From Blasia pusilla (lineage: Eukaryota; Marchantiophyta; Marchantiopsida; Blasiales): DNA of 64,000 nucleotides. Shown in pieces: positions 23,665 through 37,593 of this stretch; within the stretch, counting starts at the first letter, position 1; every line of letters begins with the position of its first letter. Under the pieces are notes generated by a model. It made no database searches, was not told where the DNA came from, and worked only from the letters and a program-made list of their open reading frames with translations. The translations under genes were made by a program, and so were the position numbers. Location of the stretch: assembly GCA_050084515.1 (NCBI GenBank), contig CM114272.1:58714001-58778000 (forward strand). Direction: 5' to 3'.

Positions 23665-24178
23665 GACGAACGATTTCACTCACAAAAACGTAATTTCAGG
23701 CTTTCAACTGCTCCAATTGAAGCATAGACCACTTCTATACAAAAATTGACATGAAATTTGCCAAAATTGATCAACTATATGAAAGAATTAGTCGAAATTG
23801 GCATGTAGAGAGCAAACTGCACAACTTTTCTTTACTAATTGCACTTTCCTAGATTGAAATTGCTACTGTAGGAGCTCAAAATGTCAGAATCAAGCGATTT
23901 TGGGTGCGCTGGAAAGCTCTCAACGAGGTCTATAAGTCGGATATGACAAGTTTTAGGCATTGTTCTAGCTTCTGCGTACCCAGATAGCTAAATCGATCAG
24001 GAAAGCCCTAAAAATGCCTCCAAAGTTTTATCACCGTCAAAGCTCCACCTAAAATCTGCACCCACTGAGCTCTGAATAAAATTTCCTTCTCCCAAACTGA
24101 AATTATGCCTTCTCTTGCCTCTCTTCTCTCCTCAAACACCAAGAATTTCAAGTGATGTTCTCTATCGCTCTGATACCA

Positions 24179-24490
24179 AGTGGAAAACTACTAAACAAGC
24201 ATAATTGGTGGAAAACGGCTCTCTCACACACACACCACCATGGAGAACGAAATTTGCAATGAGAGAATGAGTGGAGGCTGGTCCCCTTCTCAATTTTATA
24301 GGGTATGTACAAGAAATCCTAACCCTAACCTTAATCATAGTCTCGAGTTAGACTAACTGTGATTAACTAATCCTAGTTAAGATAATTGTGCTTAACTGAC
24401 TAACCAAGATTAAGCGTCCCTACTTCGTGTGAGTACCAAATGTAGCAGTTCAGGTGTCTCATGAGCTTGATTATAACTCAATATTCAATA
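24179..24490 (-). repeat. 5' LTR of the copia element
   Basis: This copy is 312 bp and aligns over its full length with 19216-19527. Its termini have mutated (AGTGG at one end, TTCAATA at the other). The primer-binding site lies directly inside it at 24167-24178, and CTAAG follows at 24491-24495. Confidence 0.93.
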
Positions 24491-24495
24491 CTAAG

Positions 24496-29139
<4,644 letters not shown>

Positions 29140-30290
29140 GCGGAGTGGCGCGAGGTTTCGAGGGTCTCCACGTGAGGGAACACCTTGACCTCCTTCTGTG
29201 TTACCGTCAAACAAGGGGGAGGGTGTAGAGGAGTTTCTGAGCACATCGCCACACATTGTGAGTGGTCCTACCAGTTGGGCGTACAAGATGGACGACCAGG
29301 GTAGAGGAACGCGTAGGTTTTCAGATGTGGTAGGCACGATTTCATAGTAGAGTTTAGGAGTTGGTGCGACTCCCAACGGGCCACGAACTCTAGAAAGTTC
29401 AACCCGTTTACACAACATTTAGAGGGTGTGCCCATTGACGATTACCATGAGTTCTCTCAGAGATATGCACGTGAGATCGAGGCGTGGAGGCTCTACTATG
29501 ACCCACACTATGTGTCATGGACGGAGTCGTTCCCATATCAGGAGGAGGAGTCAAAAGAGGCTACTTTCTCTCCACTAGTGACGTTTTAAGAGGGGTCACT
29601 CGCACGGAAGCATTTGCACCGTCTAGTCGGGCTCGTCCCAGGTTCAACCTTGTGGTTGAGTTCTTTGCTGAGTTGAGGGCGAGCTACCAAGGCGTACGGA
29701 CGGAGAAGTTGCGGAGCATCCACGACTTCCAGAGGCGCCCGGTTGAGAGTTTGCATGAGGCTTACACTCGCTTGCGCCGATTGATCAACGTCACTCAGGG
29801 GTGACAGAGGCTCAGGGTATTCAGTCATGGTACGCGATGCTGGACCAGACCTAACGGACACGGTGCGGGAGGGGTGCTTCTTATGAACACCTCCCCTACG
29901 TTGAGAGATTATTTTAGGACCGCCAATAACATTGAGCGCAACATGGCGGAGGAGAGCGTAGCCACCATGGGTTTTGGACGAGAGCAATCACAATTGGCTG
30001 CACTTCTTGTGCACTAACGTGGACTCCGAGATAGATCAACTATGGCACCACGAGCTCAAGGAGGATACCGAGAGGCCGTGCCGTAGAGACCTGCCCTTCA
30101 TATGCGGCTCACCAGCGACCGCCTACTATTACTTGTTGGTCATGTGGTGGAGCCTATCATCAGCGCGATTACACTCATCAGGGTCATGGATGTCTGCCTC
30201 AGCATGGAGGAGGAGTTGGTGCTGCACTAGGAGGTTATCAGTGTGACTATTGTCAAAGGTATGGTAATACATGCGCCAGGTGTTTTAGTT
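29140..30290 (+). pseudogene. Gypsy Gag with altered zinc knuckle (+ copy)
   Basis: Alignment with the minus-copy Gag supports this region. The best block (29620-29804) reads FNLVVEFFAELRASYQGVRT then DFQRRPVESLHEAYTRLRRL, the Retrotrans_gag core. Frames change repeatedly around it. The nucleocapsid knuckle at about 30243-30285 reads CDYCQRYGNTCARC; the His of C-X2-C-X4-H-X4-C is Asn here, while the minus copy keeps His. Confidence 0.85.
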
Positions 30291-31239
30291 TACATCATGA
30301 GTTACGGCCGGACCGAGGGCCAGAGAGGGCACCAGAGCGAGTACTCGATCCGGGTGGGGCTAGAGATCGTGCACCAGGTGGTCCCGTTGGGGGACGAGGA
30401 GCTGGAGTTGCCCGATAGGGTGATGGAGCTACCCGTGGAGGAGGTAGAGTCCCACCACCTAGACGAGTCAAGGGGGATGCCGGGCGTGAAGCGAGGATGG
30501 CTGCTTAGATACATCAGCTACATGAGCAAATAGCCGCAATGGCATTGAGATTACGTGATGCTGGATGCGTGGCATCGACATCATATGGAGCAACCAGAGA
30601 TATGGAGGATCCTAGTTGGATGTGCGGGGTTGCCCAGATGGAGGCAGCCGTAGTTGTGACGCGTGGAGTAGCCGCAGAGTTGGATCCACAGCAAGGGGAA
30701 GCCAGGAAACAGACTAGGCTTCCTCAATCTTTCACGTTTTCCGAGGCGATGAGGACCCCATCGATGGGTCCTCATCAAAGCTCCTCGAGAGTTGGTGACG
30801 TTGTTGGTGTGCAGGCACGAAGGGCGATGGAAGAAGCGAGTGGGATGAATCCTATTGTTGATTCTCAGGAGGGGCATGTGTTGAGCGCGTTGTTGGGGGC
30901 GGCCACCGTTGTGTACCGCACTCCTTTATTTTTTGCTTCCAATGTTATGACGTTGGCGCCCGCCGAGGCTTTTTGGCTGGCCGCTTCACTATGTGAGCGC
31001 GGAGTTGGAGTTCCTGCATCACGTTCAGAGGTGATTGTAGAGTAGGTGATGGACCTGCCCTTGTAGCGGATGCTCTAGCCGTCCATGTCGGATTCATGGC
31101 AGGCTGCGGCTGCTAGGATGGTGGAGATGCCCGCTAGACCCACAATAGAGCGTGCCATGGCCTCTCGTGGTATTGTGTTGCTAGATAATCGAGGAGAGGT
31201 CTTCTAGTTGATGAGTCCCAGAGGTATAGCTTTTAGTCC

Positions 31240-31540
31240 GTAACGCATCTTGTTGGATTCAGGAGCGCAACCCCTGATGTTGGGGAAAGCGTCATTCAGA
31301 GGATTGGGCTTGACGAGAGCTGATGTGGAGCGTTTTCCATTCTGGATACAGACATCCTTGGGTGGAGCGAGTACCATACAATATATCACCCGAAAGAAGG
31401 TCGTGGTGAGGATTTTCCCGAGACATCCTACAGATGAGTCTGTGGTGCGAGCCAAGGCGATAGTAATTGATGCAGAGTCCTATGACGTCTTGGTTGGTGC
31501 AGTAGTGTTATATCCGATGGGGTTTTCCCTGGATTACTAG
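31240..31540 (+). pseudogene. Gypsy aspartic protease (+ copy)
   Basis: LLDSGAQPLMLGKASF supplies the D-S-G active site, and ESYDVLVGAVVLYPMGFSLD is the second conserved strand region of retropepsin-like domains. It aligns over its length with the minus-copy protease (43919-44557). A stop follows at about 31538-31540. The active-site triad is intact, but the polyprotein around it is not. Confidence 0.85.
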
Positions 31541-31929
31541 GAGGAGTCAACGTCCTACAGACCAAGATGGCAGTCAGGTGATGGGCGCCTTAGGTCATTA
31601 CCCGTTCGATTCAAAGGTGTAGTGATCGAACGACGGCCAGGAGAGGTGGCGACCTTAGCAGCATTTAGAAGTGCCATCACTTGGCACAGTGATTTGATTG
31701 AGGGACATGTCCATGCAGAGGATACTCCCGTTCATGATATTTCTATGGAGAGGAGTGTTATGGTAGCCGCATCATTCCGTGGAGGAGAGATGTGGTTGTG
31801 GGGCTTGACTGAGGAGCTTCGACGATTGGCTGATGAGCACGTGCAGACCGCGTCAAGCGAGGCATTTGCACCGGAGCGTGACGGGTATGAGGAACCCCAG
31901 GTAGCACGGAGTGCTACGATGACACCCTT

Positions 31930-34140
31930 GGATATCACACCCATTGTGTGGTGTATCCTGGAGGAAGGTATTCGAGTGTTAGATCTCTTTGGAGTTGCGA
32001 GGCGCGTCTCACTACGACATGTGGTGCAATTACGCCTATATTTTCCCGACTTATTGTCTGCGTCCACGGTTTAGGGATACCAGAGTTCCCTACCGAGGGA
32101 TATTTTGTTGCTGGGGGCGCAAAACTTAGAGCGGGTAGGGACCATTGATTTGGTCATTGTCGATTGGCCATGTTAGGGCCAATTGAGTGCTGGACGAGGC
32201 AGTATTGCCGTGTAGTAAAATCATCCAGTGTGTAAACTCCTTCCTCGTTAAGTGTTAGATAGAGTTTTATTAGTATTAAGTAAATTAGTTTAGGAAAAGG
32301 AAATTCCCATGTTTAAACCTCTTTATGGTGTCTCTTTTATGCGGGCCCAACTTTAGGAAAAGAGATAATAAATAAGAGATGACTTTATGAAAGTAAAGTA
32401 GTGAGGTTGGTGCTTTAATGAAAAGCAAAAGTAGGCTTGGTTGGCGGCTAGGTTAGTTGGGGTAATTTGGAAAATATCAAGTGGATAAAAGAGGATATTT
32501 TGGAAGAGATAAGAGGAAATCTACTTGTGTCAAAATATGATTGGCTAAGCCTTGAGAGGAAGCCATGTGGCACAAGATAAGATAAGCTCTATTTCGTACT
32601 CTTGTGGATCACTTGTAAATATATAAAGAGGAGGGACCTTCAAGGGTTCATCACCTTCTATTCCACATTTTGAGTCTTTCGTGTCACTCTTGAGTGTATG
32701 GCTTTGGGATTGCTTGCTCTTCCAATGAGAGTGGATCACCCCTCTTGGGAGAGTAACTTGACCATGGTCTATTCTTCGAGAGGTTTCTAGAGTGTGGTGT
32801 GTGTGTGTGGAGATGAGAGGTTTGTCACCTTAGAGGAGTTTAGTCATACTAAAGTAGTGAATGTTATGGCTTGTTACTTTCCCAATGAGAGTGGATTATT
32901 CCTCTTGGGAGAATAATTATGCCAAAACTCATTCTTGAGGAGAGTAGAGAATGTTTGTCAAGCATAGATAGGGATGGAGCACGAGTTGTGCCCGAATTTC
33001 CTTTCCTCAATTCATACCATGTCAAGGTACTCTTTGTAGATAGGCACTAGTTCACTCGCTATTTAGTTTATTACTTTGGGGAGGCATTCATGAACCAGGT
33101 CATTCAATCTCCAACTCCGGTGATCCTTCCTATCGTCACATATGGAAAGACATGGGATTATACTTTGTATGTCCTCATATAGCGATACATGGACGTCAAT
33201 AGGCTAGGGTTTAATACTAGTTGTGCTATCTTCCTTGTGTACAAGCGTTAAGTAGTTTATAAGGATTTTATAGTTTGGAATTTCGGGGTCCGATGTTAGG
33301 AAGAAGTGATCGCCTTGGTACTTCCATTTGTGATACCTCTCGTGAGAGAATGGAGAGTATACATAATAATTTTGTATTGAAAAATGAGAACTTCTTACAG
33401 AGTTCACCTTGCATTGACCACGTCCACCGCAACTAGAAGGCATGCCCTTACTCAAAGAAAGGCTCTCGATAGGACAACGAGTTGGCTGACACTCAATCAA
33501 GGTTTTTTTGGGAGATGTTGAGGATCTTACGGCAGTTGCAGGAGCACTAGTCTCGGTCTCCAGCCTACACTCTGGAGAATATGCCGATCTTAGGAGACTC
33601 TTGGTCACGGGTGGTGACAAGTGCTCATCAGGTGCGTGCTTGGATCGGCCCACAGTGTTATTGGATGCGGCGAGTGTAGGTTCTAGAGCCCATCGCCCAT
33701 GTCTATGATGGACCAACTTGGTACCCCATGCAGTGTTACGAAGGGCATATGCGAGAGTGGCTCGCCCCTCCCGTTTGTTAGTGGATTCCATTCTAGATCC
33801 AGATCATTGATCATAGATAATGAGGCACGATGATCGACCATTTTTGACTCTGGTCAACAGGGTAGGCAGGCCGCGGGCAGCCTTGCCCACGTTTGTGAGT
33901 TTCCCGCTTCCTATGCATGCAAGGAGGCCGGTCTTGGCTTGGTTTGGGATGACCAGGTTCAGCGGTTAGTGGAGCCTAGCGCCGATGAGAGAGAGCGAGT
34001 AATGGGATTTCCCACATGAGGGACGGTAGTACCGTTAGTGTCAGAGACGTCACGATGCCATGTCTTGGGTCAGGCGATGGACCTGAACTGCTTGACATGG
34101 ATCCTCACCTTGGGAGTGGCTGAGCAACGCCGTATGAGAT
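31930..34140 (+). pseudogene. DNMT3-like cytosine methyltransferase in gypsy (+ copy, split)
   Basis: C5-methyltransferases transfer a methyl group from SAM to cytosine. Motif I begins at about 31967 (GIRVLDLFG) but jumps to VARRVSLRH; about 70 bp coding the rest of motif I and motif II are missing compared with the minus copy. Motif IV (IDLVIVDWPC at about 32144-32173) keeps the catalytic Cys, then TAG (32174-32176) replaces the Gln codon. A solo LTR (32206-33476) interrupts the gene straight after. Past it, 33500-34140 resumes with motif VIII (SVGSRAHRPCL, at about 33670-33705) and the target-recognition and C-terminal parts in mixed frames. It is certainly inactive. Confidence 0.9.
32206..33476 (+). 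repeat. Solo LTR (1271 bp) inserted in the DNMT domain
   Basis: It starts TGCCGTGTAG and ends TAGGACA, matching 37676-38950 over its full length in inverted orientation. The 5-mer ACGAG stands at 32194-32198 and again at 33477-33481, as expected for a target duplication, though seven extra bases separate the left one from the TG. A TATATAAA box at 32620-32627 places transcription on the + strand. No internal retroelement sequence remains. Confidence 0.85.
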
Positions 34141-34427
34141 CGCGATAGATCACACCGGTTGCATTGGCGAGCCCCATGCCTATCGAGACGGTGGAGGCAA
34201 TGGCTGGGGGCGAGACCCGAGGAGATATACACACCAGGGGAGATTGAGAGAGACATCCTTTGACTTCTTGGGATATTTTGCAGGTACGCTAGGAGTTGAT
34301 AGCCACAACATCAAGCGTAGTTCCGGGCACTACACGTGGAGGAGATCAAAGTTTGCAGTTGGCTATAGGAGAGCGACCGAGTGTTGTTGTTCAAGACGGG
34401 GTTGCACCATAGCAACCACCGATACCC

Positions 34428-35950
34428 ATGCCGGAGAGTCCTATCGTAGTCACGATAGCAACTTGGGAGCCAGATATGGGCCCTAAGTTGACAGGAGGAG
34501 AGCAACGCCGGATACATCAACTCCTCAAGAGTTATAGGAGTTGCTTTGCGTTTAGCATGGAGGATTTGGGTACGCTGAAGGGACCAAGGATCCGCATTGA
34601 GTTATCAAGTGATACGCCGATCTTCCGACGACCCTACAAGTACAGTGATATGGAGAGGGCTCTAATTCACAGTAGGAGCCAAGACTTGGTCGGAGTAGGA
34701 CTAGTGGAGATATCGCATGGGGAGTATGCATCTGCCACTATCATGCCCGCCAAGAAGGATGTGCATGGCAACTGGACGGATAGGCGGATGTGTGGGGATT
34801 ATCGACCTATCAATCGGCAGATAAAGTCCAATAGGTATGCGATGCCCACCCCTGAGGAGATCTTTGATATGATTGGTCACGAAAAGGTCTTCAGTTCATT
34901 GGATTTGCGAGTCGGATACCATAAGCTGCCTATCAGATTGGAGGACAGGCACAAGACGGTATTTTGGGGCATCAATCCTCATGGGAAGGATTGTTTGTAC
35001 CAGTGGCGGTTCTTACCATTTGGGTTAAAGAACGCCTCGAATGAGTTTCAGAGGGTCATGGATAGGATCTTGGCTAGTCTAGATTTTGCTAGGTGTTATA
35101 TTGATGACATCGTAGTCTTTATTGCCATAGTTGAGGAGCATGAGCGACATCTAGAGGAGATATTTTGACGATTGCAATTACATGGGCTGAAGCTACATCG
35201 AGGCAAGTGCAAATTCTTCTAGGACCAGATTGAGTACTTGGGTCATACGATATACCTAGGGAGCCTTGGTGTTCATCAGACAAAGGTAGAGGCTATCTCA
35301 TGCATTCCACGCCCTACAGATGTGAGGCGTGTTCGCGCATTCATGCGATTGGCAAACTTCTATCGGCGGTACATCAAGGGATTCAGTTCGATTGCGAAGC
35401 CGCTAACCTTGCAAGGCAGATCACGAGTGGCATTGGCGGGATGAGCAGGAGCAAGCATTTCAATTGCTTAAGGACAGGTTGACGTCTGTGCCCATCTTGA
35501 GGAGACCGATCAGGGGGCGTCCTTTTCAGTTGCAAACAAATTGGAGCATGTTGGTGCTTGGGGCGGTGCTCACCCAACATGATGATGAAGGTAGAGAGTT
35601 TGTGGTGGCTTATGCTAGCGGCTTGAACAACGCTACAGAGGCGAAGTATAGCTCATATGAGGATGAGTACTTGGTTGCAGTTAGGGCTATCGCGCATTTC
35701 AAGTGTTACTTATTCGGCAACCCCTCTACCATCATCACTGATCATCAACCACTGAAGTGGTTGATGTAGTCTGACAAGCTTATAGGGAAGCTTGCGAGAT
35801 GGGCTATGTTGTTGCAAGAGTATGATTTTCAGGTGGTACATAGACCTGGGACGCTCAACCAAGATGCATATGGGTTGAGTCATAACCCATGCCCGAGTCA
35901 GCGAGATGCGATTGGAGCTCGATGGCATGGAGAGAGTGATGAGGAGTCAG
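34428..35950 (+). pseudogene. Gypsy reverse transcriptase and RNase H (+ copy)
   Basis: The RT (34428-35168) is open over 246 codons, with the finger region (RRMCGDYRPINRQIKSNRYA), palm motif SSLDLRVGYHKLPI and active-site YIDD (35098-35109). The thumb follows in another frame (VRAFMRLANFYRRYIKGFSS, 35325-35385). RNase H-like sequence (35464-35769) includes VLGAVLTQHDDEGREFVVAY and SYEDEYLVAVRAIAHFKC; TAG at 35767 and later changes break it. The RT is the best preserved part of this copy. Confidence 0.92.
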
Positions 35951-36229
35951 TGCTAGGATGGCTCGCGTAAGCCTATTTAGGCATGTTGGCTATGGAGAGC
36001 CAGAGTGTGGAGACTTTGATGGCGAGGTCTAGTGGAGAGTCCTTGGATCCCGAGGCTAGTGAGGAGACGACATGTGGCCGAGATATTCATGATGATGGAG
36101 TAGTCTTGGAGTACCTTTGTATTGGCAGCGTTGCAAGCACTATGGGTGCTAGAGAGCGGGATCGGATCCTACAGGGGATGGTTCCGTTGGGAGGGGACAT
36201 ATGTTTTGAGGGTTTGGGAGGATGGTAGA

Positions 36230-37365
36230 GTACGCGTAGTGCCGCATCCTTTGCAAAGAGCACAACTAGTGCAGCATGCCCACGAGGAGTTGGGTCACTT
36301 TGGAGTGAAGCGGACGTACAACTTGATCCAGATTCAGTATTGGTGGCGAGGCATACAGACTAACGTTTAGCAGTTTGTTGCCAGGTGCATGGTGTGTGAT
36401 TGGGTCCGATCATCGTTCAATGCTCCGACTCCAAAGTTGCATCCATTATCAATCATGGGCTTAGGGTATAGATGGAGTTTGGATTTTGTAGGACCTTTGC
36501 CTTTGACGGAGCGTCACAGTCGTTATGTGTTGGTGATGGTCGAGCACTTCTTGAAGTGAATCAAGTTGGTTGCATTGCCTGACAAAGCGAGTGAGGGAGT
36601 AGCTTATGCCTTCCTTGATAGAGTGTTGAGTCATTATGGCATACCGGCTGAGGTGTTGACAGACCAGGGTACCGAGTTTCACGGTGAGTTCCAAGCCTTG
36701 TGTGATCAGGCGCTAATCGGCCACTGCATGACTTCGCGAGGCGGATGGATTAGCGGAGAGAGTTGTGCAGATGATGAAGAGGATTTTACGCAAGTATGGC
36801 TTGCAGAGAGGTCACCTAGGAGATTGGGACCTCAAGTTTCTGTGGTTGGCGATGGGATACAGATTCAGCAAGCAGGCATCCTTAGCGTCTTTTTCACCGT
36901 ACATGCTGCTTTATGGCAGAGAGCCAGATTTACCTACGGCCATTCGTCGAGATGCTCATGAGGTGCTGGACCTTGATGACCCAGATGGATGGATGCGAGC
37001 ATGATCTTAGAGGGCTGAGTTGTTTCGGAGAGTGATGCCCATGGCGTTCGAGAACTTGGCGATTGCACAACATCGGGATACGTTGAGGTATGCGACTATT
37101 CGGGATGGTGATTATCGACCAACTATCCTGAGATTTCATCAGGGAGATTATGTCCACTTACAACAGACGACACCGACGACGTTGGATGTGACTGCAGGAC
37201 GCACTATCCTGAAAGTGCGTGACATTTTGCCATCCAGTGTTCTCTTGCTGGAGGGACGCGATGGTATGGTATGGAAGGACCATATGCGTAATTATGCGCC
37301 TTGTCACCTTCCTAACATTGATGGTACAGTAGATCGGAGCTCAGCACTAGTTCCTACAGGCTTGC
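36230..37365 (+). pseudogene. Gypsy integrase (+ copy)
   Basis: The N-terminal HHCC zinc domain reads HAHEELGHFG ... CMVC (36270-36400) with one stop. The catalytic core shows WSLDFVGPLPLT (first Asp), EVLTDQGTEFHGEF (second Asp, about 36660) and the Glu region with frame slips at 36730-36775. The C-terminal part (37020-37350) has FHQGDYVHLQQ, TILKVRDILPSSVLLLEGRD and APCHLPNIDG, an SH3-like tail. No chromodomain follows; a PHD finger does. Confidence 0.9.
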
Positions 37366-37508
37366 GTTGTATGTTGTGTGGTTCCGCTCATGGTGCGGCC
37401 ACGATGCTAGTCTATGATGGATGTTCGAGAGGTTGGCATATGGCATGTCTGACACCACCTCTCATTAAGGTTCCTCGGGGAAGATGGATGTGTCCTACAT
37501 GTACATAA
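37366..37508 (+). pseudogene. PHD finger at the C-terminus of gypsy pol (+ copy)
   Basis: The last 46 codons form a C4HC3 zinc finger: CMLC, then DGC, GWHMAC and finally CPTC before TAA at 37506-37508. Spacing is that of PHD fingers, which read the histone H3 tail. The third ligand is Tyr here (LVYDGC), whereas the minus copy has Cys (LVCDGC), so this copy has probably lost one zinc site. Confidence 0.88.
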
Positions 37509-37593
37509 AGGAGATACTAGGTAGGTTTCAATTCCAACTTTTTATGTGACATGGATGATACAAAGGCCACTAACGATGGGGCCACATGAACAC

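Larger units (their letters stand above)
19216..24490 (-). mobile_element. Complete Ty1/copia element, 5275 bp
   Basis: The element lies on the minus strand between two 312-bp LTRs (19216-19527 and 24179-24490). It is flanked by the 5-bp direct repeat CTAAG (19211-19215 and 24491-24495), a clean target-site duplication. Inside the 5' LTR, on the minus strand, the 12-mer TGGTATCAGAGC (24178-24167) is the initiator-Met tRNA primer site typical of copia. A purine-rich tract precedes the 3' LTR at about 19528-19545. Gag, protease, integrase, RT and RNase H follow in copia order. The LTRs differ at roughly 27 positions by hand count. Stops, frameshifts and active-site changes indicate an inactive copy. 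Confidence 0.95.
29140..37508 (+). mobile_element. Ty3/gypsy element with DNA methyltransferase and PHD finger, + copy
   Basis: Domains run Gag (29140-30230), CCHC (about 30243), protease (31240-31540), DNMT3-like methyltransferase (31930-34140, split by a solo LTR), RT (34428-35450), RNase H (35464-35950), integrase (36230-37000) and an SH3-like integrase tail plus PHD finger (37020-37508). The DNMT lies before RT; RT-RNase H-integrase order makes this Ty3/gypsy, not copia. Many stops and frameshifts show it is inactive. A second copy lies at 39551-47921 on the other strand; comparing the two shows which domains belong to the family. Confidence 0.93.
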
